Source: Haematobia irritans (Eukaryota > Arthropoda > Insecta > Diptera > Muscidae). From it: a DNA stretch of 64,000 nt. The stretch covers positions 224,124,975 through 224,188,974 of the forward strand of contig NC_134399.1 in the NCBI RefSeq assembly GCF_050003625.1. The letters are read 5' to 3'. Made by a program: the position numbers and the translations under genes. Within the stretch, counting starts at the first letter, position 1; each line of letters opens with the position of its first letter. Under the pieces are notes generated by a model. It saw only the letters and a list, made by a program, of their open reading frames with translations, ran no database searches and was not told where the DNA came from. Below, piece after piece: positions 35,101 through 47,120 of this stretch.

Positions 35101-35274
35101 GATATAGAAATAAAATTTTGAAAAAATTTTCTATTGAAACAAAATTTTGGAAACATTTTCTATAAAACAAAATGTTGACAAAATTTTCTATAGAAATAAA
35201 ATTTTGACAAGATTTTCTGTAGAAATTAAATTTAGACAAGATTTTCTATAGAAATTACATTTTATAAATAAAAG
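35100..35274 (+). repeat. 29-bp tandem array
   Basis: Units of AAAATTTTGACAAAATTTTC and TATAGAAATAA in the opposite orientation to 32275-32560, directly before B copy 2. Confidence 0.75.
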
Positions 35275-36565
35275 CAAGTATATACGGCCGTAAGTTCGGA
35301 AACTAATGTACCCCCCACCATGGATTGCGTAGAAACTTCTTCTAAACACTGCCATCCACAATAGAATTACTTGGGTTGCGGTAACGCTTGCCGATGGCAA
35401 GGTATCTTAAAACCTCCTAATACCATCTTCTAAATTGTAAGTAAGTCCATACGTGGTATACAATGAATTAGAAAAGGCCGATTAAATATATACGTATTCA
35501 GTTTGACAAAGTTTTCTATAGAAATAAAATGTTGACATTATTTTCTATAGAAATGAAATTTTAACAAAATTTTCTATAGAAATAAAATTTTGACAAAATT
35601 TTCTATAGAAATAAAATTTTGATAGAAAAAATTTGGCTCAAGTGGCAACCATGATTATGAACCGATATGGACCAATTTTTGTGTGATTGGGGATCGGCTA
35701 TATATAACTATAGACCGATATGAACCAATTTTGGTATGTTTGTTAGCGGCCATAACTAACACCACATTCCAAATTTGAACCGGATCGGATGAATTTTGTT
35801 CCTCCAGGAGGCTCCGGAGGTCAAATCTGGAGAACGGTTTATATGGGGGCTATATATAATTATGGACCGATATGGACCAATTCTGGCACGATTGCTAGAG
35901 ACCATATACTTACATCATGTTCCAAATTTCAACCGGATCGGATGAAATTTGCTTCTCTTTGAGTCTCCGCAAGCCAAATCTGGGGATCGGTTTATATGGG
36001 GGCTATATATAATTATGGACCGATGTGGACCAATTTTTGCATGGTTGTTAGAGACCATATATCAACACCATGTACCAAATTTCAGCCGGATCGGATGAAA
36101 TTTGCTTCACTTTGAGTCTCCGCAAGCCAATTCTGGGGATCGGCTTATATGGGGGCTATATATAATTATGAACCGATGTGGACCAATTTTTGCATGGTTG
36201 TTAGATATCATATACCAACACCATGTATCAAATTTCAGCCGGATCGGATGAAATATGCTTCTGTTAGAGGATCCGCAAGCCAAATCTGAGGGTCCGTTTA
36301 TATGGGGGCTATACGTAAAAGTAGACCAATATGGCCCATTTGCAATACCATCCGACCTACATCAATAACAACTACTTGTGCCAAGTTTCAAGTCGATAGC
36401 TTGTTTCGTTCGGAAGTTAGCGTGATTTCAACAGACTGACGGACGGAAGGACATGCTTAGATCGACTCTGACTCTTAGACTCTTAGACTCTTAGAGCAAT
36501 ATTTCGATGTGTTACAAACGGAATGACAAAGTTAATATACCCCCCATCCTATGGTGGAGGGTATA
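35275..36565 (+). mobile_element. Family B interspersed element (copy 2)
   Basis: CAAGTATATACGGCCGTAAG start (palindrome partly lost), TGGATTGCGTAGAAACTTC, a 29-bp array at 35505-35640, monomers at exactly 153-bp spacing (ATATGGG at 35841, 35994, 36147, 36300), a GACGGACGGAAGGAC tract at 36437 and the hairpin TATACCCCCCATCC...GGAGGGTATA (36536-36565). Confidence 0.85.
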
Positions 36566-36579
36566 ACAACCCACGCGAT

Positions 36580-37080
36580 CGATTACAGGTAGATAAAAGA
36601 AATATGTATAGGAAAATTTCCTATATGCTAACAAGTGTGTCTCCTTAAGTTTTAAAAGGATTGAATACTTCTTAGTACGAATGAACTAAAATATTTTTCT
36701 ATGCCAAGTGTTATTCGTATGTATGATAAGCTTTATAAAAATAAAGGAAGTCAGAATTATCATTTTATAAGAAATTTTACTAAATTTGAGGAAACTTGGT
36801 TTTAGTTCATATTTTATTTATTTTTTGCGAATGCTTTGTTATTAGTGAATAAAATTTTCTTGTTCAGTAGTAAATTCTTATACCCAGCGAAGGAAACAGT
36901 ATTAGTTAAATTCCATGCCTTCTTCTAGTTAATGAACTATTCCTAACTGCTTTCGGTTTAGGATTATTTTTACTCAAGCAAGTAAATTTTATTATTTCAC
37001 ACAAAAATTTAACTTAATGGAAATAAAATGGCTAAACTAAATTGATAAACATTTTTTCCTTTAGTTTAAAGACAAATTTT
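36580..37080. mobile_element. Family I-like remnant
   Basis: GTTTTAGTTCATATTTTATT, AGTAAATTTTATTATTTC and AAATTTTTCTTGG-like text resemble I copies. Ends are unclear. Confidence 0.35.
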
Positions 37081-37082
37081 TC

Positions 37083-37137
37083 TTGGTGGAGGTATTTAAG
37101 TTTCGGCCCAGCCGACCTTGCTGCCTTACATTCTTGT
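37083..37137 (-). repeat. Orphan start of a B/C-type element
   Basis: GGTGGAGGTATTTAAG, TTTCGGCCCAGCCGACC and CTTACATTCTTG are the palindromic start of a B/C element in reverse complement, with no body attached. Confidence 0.55.
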
Positions 37138-38238
37138 TGGTTATGAGCATTTTGTCTAACTTCAAAACCTTTTTTCTCGATGTGGCTAATATAAAAAGGC
37201 GATAAAATACATTTTTGAAAATGTCCGGTTTTACGAAAAAGGTGATTACAAAATGTGGGCTTCTATTATATAAACCTAACTTTCGCCCATTACGTGAATA
37301 GTGAACCGTGAATCATAAGCCATCTCCCTTTCGCTAGAAACTCACGTGCTGATGAGTGAACATTGTAACCACATTGCAATAAACCAATCTACAATCTACA
37401 TTCGCGGAAAGCCATACAGTGAACAAATTAATATCTTAAGACCGTTACAGGAAAAGGGTTTTCAATAATCTACGGAAATTTGAATGGTTCCTTTTAATTT
37501 GAAAAACGGATGTGCAGGACAGTCTTTAAATCCATTTCCTGTTAAGGTATTTTTGCGAATGTATTCTACTATACATGGATACGCTGACATATGTGTGTGT
37601 ATACATATGTATTGTGGTATATGACTGTTTATTAAAGAAGGACCTAAGTCAATTTGTCTTGTCTATGAAATATATACACAATTTTGAAGAAGAGAAAGAG
37701 CAAGTGTGTGAGCTTAAAGTGTATTCTAGTTGATTGAATTTTCAATTGACTTAAGCCATTCAGCTATCATGTTGAAAACACAATTCAATTATTGAAATAA
37801 AATTATAGTAAATATTTTAAGTGCACCATCTATAGGCTTAATGTTATTAAATGGTAATTGCTACTAAGTGTTTCTCTAACGATAAAATATGCGACTGTTA
37901 TAACTGTTAGTGAAATATTAATTTGCAATTCAATCGATTTATCGCATACACAAGTATTTATGTTCAAAGAGTCATTGTGCATTTTAGCTAAAACCTCATC
38001 AATAATGTGTGTAGTATCAAGTAGAATTATGAAAATTTAAATTTGTGTTTTTTTTTTTTTGAAAATTATTAAATTTAACGATTTAGCATTAAATTTTTTT
38101 AACCGATTGAAAGAAGAACATTTCTCTATATTGAAACTTTAAACGTATAAGAGTTTTCAAATAAAATATATATTTTGGTATTCCACGAAAAAAAATTTAT
38201 ATATTTGACACAAATGACCGAATGATGGGAGAAAGATA
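37138..38238. other. No gene; single-copy-looking DNA
   Basis: No repeats from the families above and no recognisable protein. Confidence 0.4.
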
Positions 38239-38396
38239 TGACACAGAAAAAAAAAATCACCAAAATATTTTCAATTAAAAGGTTAATTGAAGTTGAATAT
38301 AAGAGAGGGGTTCATCAGTGTGGTATCACAATGGACTGAATAGTCTAAGTGAGCCTGAAATATTGGACCGCCACTATACCTTACCTAACCTAACCT
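38239..38396 (+). mobile_element. E-like end plus SINE 3' fragment
   Basis: ACACAGAAAAAAAAAATCACC with TTTTCAATTAAAAGG is E-like. From about 38295 the text GTGTGGTATCACAATGGACTG to CTTACCTAACCTAACCTA is the 3' third of the SINE including its CCTAA tail. Confidence 0.6.
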
Positions 38397-38415
38397 ATTG
38401 AATTTGAATTTTTTT

Positions 38416-40058
38416 TATACCCACCACCATAGAATGGTGACGGGGGTATAATAAGTTTGTCATTTCGTTTGTAACACATCGAAATATAGATTTCCGACTA
38501 TATAAAGTATTTATATTCTTGATCAGGGAGAAATTCTAAGACGATATAAGCATGTCCGTCCGTCTGTCTGTTGTAATCACGCTACAGCCTTCAATAATGG
38601 CGCTATCGTCTTGAAATTTGGCACAAATTCGTCGTTTGTTTGCAGATCAAGTTCGAAGATGGGCTATATCGGTCCAAGTTTTGATATAGTGCCCATATTA
38701 TCCGACCTCCCGATTTGGGGTCTTGGGCTTATAAAAAACTGTAGTTTTCATCCAATTTGCCTGAAATTGGAAATCTAGAGGTATTTTAGGACCATCAAAA
38801 AATATACCGAAAATGGTGCCTATCGGCCTACGTTTTTGTATAGCCTCCATATGGACCGATTCCCCGATTTTGCTTTTTGAAAGTGTATTTTCTATCCGAT
38901 TCGCCTGAAATTGGAAATCTAGAGGTATTATAGGACCATAAAGAGGTGCGCCGAAAATGGGGTGTATCGGTACATGTGTTGATATAGCCCCCATATAGAC
39001 CGATCTCTGGATTTTACTTCTTGGACTTCTAGAATCCGTAGTTTTATTCCAATTTACCTGAAATTTGAAATCTAGAGGTATTCTAGGAAAATAAAGAGAT
39101 GTGCCGAAAATGATGATCATCGGACCATGTTTTGATATAGCCCCTATATAAACCGATCTCCCGATTTTACTTCTTGGGCTTCTAGAAACCGTAGTTTTTA
39201 TCCAATTTGCCTGAAATTGGAAATCTAGAGGTATTCTAGGAAAATAAAGAGACGTGCCGAAAATGGTGATCATCGGACCGTGTTTTGATATAGCCCCCAT
39301 ATAGACCGATCTCCCGATTTTATTTCTTGGGCTTCTAGAATCCGTAGTTTTTACCCAATTTGCCTGAAATTGGAAATCTAGAGGTATTCTAGGACCATAA
39401 AGGGGTGTGCCGAATATATTGAGTATCGGTACAGTTTTTCATATAGCCCCCTTATAAACCGGCCCTCCGATTTGGGGTCTAGATTCTAGAACTACAAATA
39501 AATGTGCTGAATACTGTGTGTATCTTTCCATGTTTTGGTATAGCCCCCATTACACCGAACTCCTGATTTAACTCCTAGGGTTTCTAGAAATTGTAGTTTT
39601 TATCCGATTTGCCACAAATTGAAAATATACTGGCATTTTAGACCCATAACAAAGTGTATATGATTTAGTCTTATCGGTCCATTTGGTGAGGCCTCTATAT
39701 AGACCGATTTCACTTATTGAGGGTATAGAAGGCGCAAAATGTAATCATTTAAATAATTGGGATGAAATTCTACAGATTTTATATTTCAAATCAAGGCGTT
39801 ATTTCATCATTTTCTGGCACCCTTACAAGAGATGTTTATGTTTCCTCTAAAATTCAAACAAAAAATGGTTCTTATAAATTCAGAATCTGATCTAGTCTTC
39901 ATAGGTAAAATCTTTACATTTATCTGTGGGAAGCGTACTGGTTGAACTGATCTGCTTGGGAAAACCCCCTGTAATTTTCAAAGAAAACTATTATATTTGA
40001 TTCATGGTGGTGGGTATTTAAGATTCGGCTCGGTCAAACTTACTATTGTATATACTTG
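38416..40058 (-). mobile_element. Family C interspersed element (copy 3)
   Basis: Hairpin TATACCCACCACCATAGAATGGTGACGG... at 38416-38450; monomer anchors at 38998, 39151 and 39304 (153-bp steps); start ACAAGTATATACAATAGTAAG at 40058 with a decayed palindrome (TTTGACCGAGCCGAA). The 200-codon minus frame 38698-39300 is repeat-derived. Confidence 0.85.
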
Positions 40059-40059
40059 T

Positions 40060-40216
40060 TTCATTTAATAAATTAATTGATACAATTAACTTTTTAATCA
40101 AGATAGAAAATTTAAGTTAATGAAGTCAATGATTGAAAATTTAAAAATTTTTAATTAAAATATTAATTGGTACAATTAAGTTTTTAATCAGACTCGAACG
40201 ACTAAGTCACTTAAAA
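40060..40216. mobile_element. E-like remnant between C copy 3 and B copy 3
   Basis: TTAATAAATTAATTGATACAATTAA and repeats of that kind (each box shorter than 20 bp in common with E). C copy 3 and B copy 3 both border it, suggesting successive insertions in one AT-rich element. Confidence 0.4.
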
Positions 40217-41528
40217 CAAGTATACACGGCCGTAAGTTCGGCCAGGCCGAATCTTATGTACCCTCCACCATGGATTGCGTAGAAACTTCTACGAAAGACT
40301 GTCATCTACAATCGAATTACTTGGGTTGTGGTATCTTAAAACTTCTTAATATCGTTTTCTAAATTGTGAGTTAGTCCATACGTGGTATTATTAGACAAAA
40401 AAGGTATGTATAGGTAAGTCTACAAATAATTACGAATCGATATGGACTTTTGCACGGTACGTAGAGAGCCAGAATTGAAATATGGGGGTCGGTTATATGG
40501 GGGCTATATACAATTATGAACTTGATATAGACCAATTTTTGTGTGATTGGGGATCGATTTATCTGAGGGCTATATATAACTATCGACCGATATGGACCTA
40601 CTTGTTAACGGCATTATACTAGCACAATGTACCAAATTTCAACTCGGATGAAATTTGCTCCTCCAAGAGGCTCCAAAACCAAATCTCGGGATCGGTTTAT
40701 ATGGGGGCTATATATAATTATGGACCGATGTGGACCAATTTTTGCATGGTTCTTAGAGACCATATACTAACACCATGTACCAAATTTCAGCCGGATCGGA
40801 TGAAATTTGCTTCTCTTAGAGGCTCCGGAAGCCAAATCGGGGGATCGGTTTATATGGGGGCTATATGTAATTATGGACCGATGTGGACCAATTTTTGCAT
40901 GGTTGTTACAGACCATATACTAACACCATGTACCAAATTTAAGCCGGATCGGATCAAAATTTGCTTCTCTTAGAGCAATCGCAAGCCAAATTTGTGGGTC
41001 CGTTTATATGGGGGCTATACCATCCGACCTACATCAATAACAACTACTTTTGCCAAGTTTCAAGTCGATAGCTTGTTTCGTTCGGAAGTTAGCGACGGAC
41101 GGACGGACATGCTCAGATCGACTCAAAAATACACCTCGACCCAGAATATACTTTCACACAAAAAAATTTCACGACAAATTTTCCAATTAAAATTTTAATT
41201 GAGTTTTAAAAAATATTAAATTAAAAATTTAATTGATTCAACAAATTTTTTAATTGAAATAAAAATCAATCACAAAAATAATAGCATCAATTAATTTTTT
41301 AATTGGATCAATTAACTTTTTAATTGACCCTCAATTAATTTTTTAATTGATACTATCATTTCTGTGATTGAAGACATTTCAATTAAAAATTAATTGGATC
41401 AATTAATTTCGTGATTGAATCAGAAAAAAAATTTTTTTGTGTGTTATGGGGTCTTAGAGCAATATTTCGATGTGGTAGAAACGGAATGACAAAGTTAATA
41501 TACCCCTCATCCTATGGTGGAGGGTATA
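40217..41528 (+). mobile_element. Family B interspersed element (copy 3)
   Basis: CAAGTATACACGGCCGTAAG start with intact palindrome TTCGGCCAGGCCGAA, monomers around 40530-40990, GACGGACGGACGGACAT at 41093, hairpin TATACCCCTCATCCTATGG...GGAGGGTATA at 41500-41528. An E element interrupts it between GAATATACTTT and TTATGGGGTC. Confidence 0.85.
41155..41443 (+). mobile_element. AT-rich TIR element E (copy 4, intact)
   Basis: CACACAAAAAAATTTC ... AAATTTTTTTGTGTG, 289 bp, inside B copy 3. Other B copies read ACTTTATGGGGTCTTA here, so the event left TT on each side (41153-41154 and 41444-41445). This defines the ends of the E family. No coding capacity; superfamily unknown. Confidence 0.75.
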
Positions 41529-41529
41529 A

Positions 41530-41880
41530 AAAGCGCTCGAAATTTTTTTATATTTAACTAAAAATTTATTTCAAACAATCAATGTTTAATCAAACTTAAA
41601 ACATTAAGAAAGTTAAGAAAGTAATTGAAAATAGTTACGTTTTTAATAAACTAATTAATTGAGTTTTGCATTTCAATTCAACATCAATTAAATTTTTAAT
41701 TGAATAAATTAAAAAATTAATTGAAATTTGCTAATGAAATGAATTAATTTTTCAATCAAGTATTTTTTTAATTTCCAATTAAAACTGTGATTCATCATTT
41801 TCTTGGTTGAAGACATTTGAATTAAAATATTAATTGGATAAATTTATTTGAATCAGAAAAAAAAATATGTTAAGATAGTT
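41530..41880. mobile_element. Degenerate E-like DNA
   Basis: TTAATTGAGTTTTGC, TTAATTGAATAAATTAAAAAA and GAAGACATTTGAATTAAAA echo E, without sharp ends. Confidence 0.35.
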
Positions 41881-42141
41881 CAATCAAACACCAAAGATTT
41901 CGTATAAGATAGAAATTAGTTGTTATTTTGACAAGGCATATTCTCCATTTGACACCGCATGTGTGTTGATTCACTTTCATGAACGGATTGTTTTGAAATG
42001 AATACGCCGTTCATGATTCATGCCAGTGTCCAGCTTTATCCTTTAGATGAAACAAGATACTGGGCTCCTTTTTCTTTCAGGCTCTCACTGATCTGCGGGA
42101 GTGCAGCTTGAGGAACATACTTGCATTCATTAGGGCCTCTG
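41881..42141. other. No recognised feature
   Basis: Nothing supported. Confidence 0.3.
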
Positions 42142-42391
42142 CACGCAGAGAAGGAATATGATCACCCCAACCGTGTTCCAAGAGCAAAATGTTACTTTTT
42201 CACGGTAAACATGTAGCATGTTTATCGAAACTATGTTCTTTTCTCGGAGATTATGTATCTGATTTCGGAATGCATGTTATGTTTGACGAGAAAAGAATAT
42301 TTTTGCTACAAAAATGCTACATGGTCGCTGTGAAAAAGTAACATGGTGCTCTTGAAACATGTTTGAGGTGATAATATTCCTTCTCTGGGTG
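42142..42391. mobile_element. Fold-back MITE with >100-bp arms
   Basis: CACGCAGAGAAGGAATATG at the left and, complemented from the right, CACCCAGAGAAGGAATATT. Similarity continues inward through ATGTTACTTTTTCAC, ATGTAGCAT and TTCTTTTCTCG, so almost all 250 bp is one imperfect inverted repeat. Its ends match those of the element at 53919-55067. The reading frames at 42277-42501 and 42359-42574 overlap it and are not genes. Confidence 0.75.
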
Positions 42392-42479
42392 TGGTTGGTT
42401 GTTCTGAGATTTCTTTTAAAGAAAACGAGCAGGTGGAAGTTCTGGGACAAGGCGGACCGCATCGGAAGGAAAAAGATGG

Positions 42480-42575
42480 AAAGATCACATCGAGGAATCA
42501 CAATGGACCTATACTGGTCTAAGCGGACATCAATTCAACTCAAAATTGATGTCATCCTCTACATCCTAACCTAAG
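42480..42575 (+). mobile_element. SINE 3'-end-like fragment
   Basis: AATCACAATGGACCTATACTGG, GTCTAAGCGG and CATCCTAACCTAAG follow the order of the SINE 3' end (ATCACAATGGACTG, GTCTAAGTGAG, CCTAACCTAA). Diverged. Confidence 0.45.
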
Positions 42576-42589
42576 CAACGAGGGAAAAA

Positions 42590-43799
42590 AGTAACGTACG
42601 ATTTCCAAAATTAATAAGTATGAACTACAGTATTAATAAAGAGGTCATGACTTGGAGTCAATTAATTTTTTCTTTACTTCTAGTTCATTAATTTTCCTGG
42701 TATTAAATTTTCCTGGTTTTAACAACGTTTTGTGGACGCCCGATTTAGATTCATATGACCACTGGAGACCAAAGTTTCAATCGGTTTTACTTGCTCTGAA
42801 ACTATTTTTAGCAATGTGTGCCAGATTTGGTTCAAATCCGTTCAGATTTATATATGACTACCTAATTTGGGAAAATATTGTGTAATACTTCATTTTTGTA
42901 CACCCATTTTAAAATTTTTCAATCTTAGAATATTTTGTTATTTTATTTATTACAATAATTCGAAAAAGCCACTCACTCACAATTTAATTTGTTATACCTT
43001 ATGCATACTATGGTTATATTTGATTTTAATAACACAAATAGTCTTCCTCTCTGTGGTTTGTTCAATATCTTAAGAAATCATAGATATTCTTTGGAAAAAT
43101 ATTTGAAATATTTAAGCATGTGTTGGAAAAATGCATTAGAAAATGTTTAATATGCAAATTCTGGCTAGATTTATTTACACGAGCAAAACAAATTTTCACT
43201 CCACTAAAGAATCTAAACTGGAAATTTTTAATTCATTGAGATATCAATAAATAAATTGAACATAAGATGATTTGATGCATGAATGATCATCATACATATC
43301 GAAGAAATAAAATATAAGTGCATGCTCATTCATATGAATGCTTCTTCAATTCTCAAAAAGTCTATGATAATTTATTTTTCTATGAAAAAAAAATAATTTA
43401 TTTCTTCATTTGTTTTTATATAAGATTTCTTTGAGAATTCCTTAAAAAAAAACACACACACATACGCACTGCCAAAATAAATCGACTGTAAATTCAAGCA
43501 ATTGGAAAAATATGCTAGAACTCACCTCAGGCTGCATATGAATCCACAAATTGTTTACAATCTTAGTATGTCATGTGGAAAATTAAATGAATTTTATTTG
43601 TTTGAATAAGTGATTGTACAGTAGGTGTTATAATAGAGTACATAGAAAATTTTGTCATATTATACTAGTTTCTAATATTTTCTCAGTTACAATAATTTTA
43701 GTTATGCATTTTCCAAAATTAGTTTAACTCTTACCGTACAGGTGTATACAAAAAAAAAAATCGTTTCTCTAAACAAAAATTATAGACCAACGACGTTTT
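42590..43799. other. No gene; mostly unclassified DNA
   Basis: 42600-42740 has I-like words (TTAGTTCATTAATTTTCC). The remainder shows no recognised feature; frames at 42652-43073 lack domain signatures. A short CA repeat lies near 43450. Confidence 0.35.
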
Positions 43800-44934
43800 T
43801 ATACCCTCCACCACAGGATGGTGGGTATATTAACTTTGTCATTCCGTTTGTAACACATCGAAATATTGATCTAAGACCCCATAAAGTATATATATTCTGG
43901 GTCGTGGTGAAATTCTGAGTCGATCTGAACATGTCCGTCCGTCCGTCCGTCTTCCGAACGAAATAAGCTATCGACTTGAAACTTTGCACAAGTAGTTGTT
44001 ATTGATGTAGGTCAGATGGTATTGCAAATGGGCCATATCGGTCCACTTTTACGTATAGCCCCCATATAAACGGACCCCCAAATTTGGCTTGCGAGGCCTC
44101 TAAGAGAAGCAAATTTCATCCGATCCGGCTGAAATTTGGTACATGGTGTTAGTATATAGTCTCTAACAACCATGCAAAAATTGGTCCACATCGGTCCATA
44201 ATTATATATAGCTCCCATATAAACCGATCCCCGATTTCGCTTGCAGAGCCTCTAAGAGAAACAAATTTCATCCGATCCGGCTGAAATTTGGTACATGATG
44301 TTAGTATATGGTCTCTAATGACCATGAAAAAATTGGCCCATATCAGTCCATAATTGTATATAGCCCCCATATAAACCGATCACCAGATTTGACCTCCGGA
44401 GCCTCTTGGAAGACCAAAATTCATCTGATTCAGTTGAAATTTGGTACGTGAGTTAATATATGTTCTCAAACACCCATGCAAAAATTGGTCGATATCGGTC
44501 CATAATTATATATAGGCCCCATATAAACCGATCCCCTGATTTGACCTCCGGAGCACCTTGGAAGAGCAAAATTCTTCTCATTCGGTTGAAATTTGGTACG
44601 TGATGTTAGTATATGGTATCCAACAACCATGCAGGAATTGGTTCCTATCAGTCCATAATTATATATAGCTCCCATATAAACCGATCGCCATATTTGACCT
44701 CCGGTGCCTTTTGGAGTAGCAAAATTCATCCGATCTGGTTGAAATTTGGTACGTGGTGGTAGTATATGATATTTAACTACCATGCCAAAAATGGTCCATA
44801 TCAGTCCATATCAGTCCCCCATATAAACCGATACCGAGATTTGGTTTTGGAGCCTCTTGGAAGAGCAAATTCCATCCGAGTGAGTTGAAATTTGTGGATG
44901 ACAGTCTATCGTTTCGTACGGCCGTATATACTTG
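43800..44934 (-). mobile_element. Family B interspersed element (copy 4)
   Basis: Hairpin TATACCCTCCACCACAGGATGGTGGGTATA (43800-43829), CCGTCCGTCCGTCCGTC at 43934, four or five monomers, and start CAAGTATATACGGCCGTACG at 44934. The palindromic start and TGGATTGCG block are deleted. Confidence 0.8.
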
Positions 44935-45485
44935 TTTTTTCTTAACCCTTTCACTACCGAAATAAACCTAATGTTAAAAACTTTAATTTCTCTTCTGCTT
45001 TTACTAGTACTAACAGCATGTAAAACAAAAATTGTCATTTTGAGATCCTATCTCAATTACTTCAAGAGCTATATCAGCTTGTTCTGAAAACTTGATTCTT
45101 GAATTGTGACCAAATGGCCTTACGAAAAGAAGCGCTATTTGGCCTATAATATCTTTTAAAGTGTGAGAAAAAATACAAAAAAAGAACCCAAAAGTATCAG
45201 CTATAGTTTTTGTATAAATGTCTATTTACTACAGACATACAGTAGAAAAATTGCCTCAAATTTTCATATTTTTCGTTTATAGTTAAAGAAGTTTATAAAA
45301 ATTTATTTTAGTGTTCACCAATATGGAAACTATTTATAGTTTATTTAGATTAAAGGCTCTTCCTTAAACTAACATCGAGAAATAAATCGAAACTAGGCCG
45401 GAAAATAGAATTTGGTCTCTTTTTCGAATGTCCTTCTAAGTGGACATTGGTATTGAAAGGCCCAGCAAAAAAAATGGAAGTTGTT
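44935..45485. other. No recognised feature
   Basis: No gene supported up to the 81-bp array. Confidence 0.3.
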
Positions 45486-45728
45486 CCACAAACATTTCTT
45501 TTAAAGCCCATCCCAGAATCCCCCATCGAGTTTTTCCAACTTCCGATGCAGTCCTTTTGGACAAGTCCACAAACATTTCTTCTAAAGAGCATCGTGGGAT
45601 CCCCCAACGATTTTTTTCTACTTCCGTTGCAGTCCTTGTGGACAAGTACACAAACATTTCTTCTAAAGCGCATCTTGGGATCCCCCAATGATTTTTTTCT
45701 ACTTCCGTTGCAGTCCTTGTGGACAAGT
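45486..45728. repeat. 81-bp tandem array, three copies
   Basis: Starts at 45486, 45567 and 45648, exactly 81 bp (27 codons) apart; each unit begins CACAAACATTTCTT and ends GCAGTCCTT.TGGACAAGT. Copies 2 and 3 are closer to each other than to copy 1. Because the period is 3n, several frames on both strands are open (45350-45758). The DNA before it (CCCAGCAAAAAAAATGGAAG) has an L-like terminus. Confidence 0.85.
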
Positions 45729-45874
45729 ATTAGAAAGAACGCAATCAGGCTATTTTAAGTGCACATTTTGGACAATTAAATTTTACAAAATAATAGAAAA
45801 CTAATAAAAAAAATAAAAAAAAAATAGAAAATTAATAAAAAAGTAAAAAAATAATAATAAAAAAAAAATCTATC

Positions 45875-46100
45875 CCCGCTGGGATTTGAACCTGTGCCGT
45901 TTGACTTTTTCGCTTCCATGGAAGTTCTTTTGAGAAGGTTTTGCAAATTACGAGAATTTTTAATTTCTTTTTTTTTGATTTTTAATGGAAAAAATATATT
46001 TATACAAAAATATATGCCGAAAATAAAAAATAAAAACGATTTTAGAAAAATATTTTATAAAAAAATTGCCGCTGGTGAGATTTGAACCTGCGTTTCTTAT
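45875..46100 (-). other. Two tRNA-like T-arm relics
   Basis: On the minus strand GGCACAGGTTCAAATCCCAG (about 45882-45901) and CGCAGGTTCAAATCTCACC (about 46073-46091) contain B boxes GGTTCAAATCC/TC, each followed on that strand by AT-rich DNA. Probably SINE or tRNA-pseudogene remnants. Confidence 0.45.
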
Positions 46101-46208
46101 TTTTTTCGTTCATACTAATAAAGAACATCTCGAGAAGCAATTAGAATGCTATTCCTTCGTGTCGTATTACGATCATATCACAAACATTTGAATTGACCTT
46201 TCGACGCT

Positions 46209-46290
46209 TTATGTTCAATGGCGTTTGTGGCTGAGTGTGCTAAGGTGTTCTGTTATGGTGCCAGCAAACGCAGGTTCAATCCCTGGTCGG
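46209..46290 (+). other. tRNA-like (Leu/Ser-type) element
   Basis: GTTTGTGGCTGAGTGTGCTA (A box TGGCTGAGTG) then CGCAGGTTCAATCCCTGG (B box), 50-60 bp apart as in type II tRNAs. The acceptor ends do not pair well, so I regard it as a tRNA relic or SINE head, in opposite orientation to the T-arms at 45875-46100. Confidence 0.45.
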
Positions 46291-46429
46291 AGCGAAAAAG
46301 TTTTTCAAATTGTAAAAATTAGATAACAGGAAAATAATAGTGTAATAAAACATATGGATAAAAGAAAGAGTGAAATTGGTTGAAAAAATTTTTTTTTTGC
46401 TTTTTAAATTTCTTCATTCAAATTAACTT

Positions 46430-46600
46430 CCAGGGCACAACTTCTAAAGCAATGTAAAGGATCCAAAAAGGGAGTACTTCCGTCCTATGACAAGCCCATG
46501 TAAAATTCATTAGAGATGATCCAAGTTTGCACTACATCCGGATCACAGATTGGGAATCCAAACTACTTTTTTGGAAGCTCATTTTTTGCTGGGGGGTTAA
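46430..46600 (-). mobile_element. L-related element (short)
   Basis: CCAGGGCACAACTTCTAAAG, GGATCCAAAAAGGGAG, CTTCCGTCCTATGACAAGCC (reverse of the L text GGCTTGTCATAGGACGGAAG) and the end CATTTTTTGCTGGGGGGTTAA. Confidence 0.5.
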
Positions 46601-46748
46601 TGCTGGCTCCTTATAGTAAATACATTTTAATTTATGATACTTGTTTGGTGCCACGTTTATTCGCAACGAACGTTGTTGGTCTACAACTTCATTTCCAAGA
46701 GAATAATTTAATTTTTGTGTATTAATTTGTGTTTAAGTTGTAACCCCT

Positions 46749-47120
46749 ACACTGAAAAAAAAAATTTCGTGAGACCAAAGATTTCATGTCCTTAAAAAAC
46801 AAATGCGAATTTTGCTTACCATAGAATTTTGGTTAGCTTCTCCAAAAATTCGATAAACTTTTCAATGAAGTCGTTTTGTCCTTATAATTAAGTGATTCGA
46901 CCTAAAAATGGGTATCATTACATGAAAGAAAATGTTTTTGCACTAAGGTCAACTTGACTTTAATAATTCGGAAAAATTCTTTAAAATTAAGAAATTGTCT
47001 TTAAATTTGTTGCCTTTTTGCATCGTGACTACAAAGCAAAAAAGTGTTCCAAAATAGGACATGTTTTTCAAAACTTTATTTTAAAGACGTGTTTTACTTG
47101 AAAAAAAAGTTAACGTAGAC
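46749..47120 (+). mobile_element. MITE family J (copy 4)
   Basis: ACACTGAAAAAAAAAATTTCG left end, GGTCAAAGATTTC-like text, CCTTATAATTAAGTGATT, GGACATGTTTTTCAA and ACGTGTTTTACTTGAAAAA. The right TIR is not preserved. Confidence 0.6.

Noticed and set aside
45350..45758. Four overlapping frames of 83-112 codons
   Set aside because: Consequence of the 81-bp, 3n tandem array.
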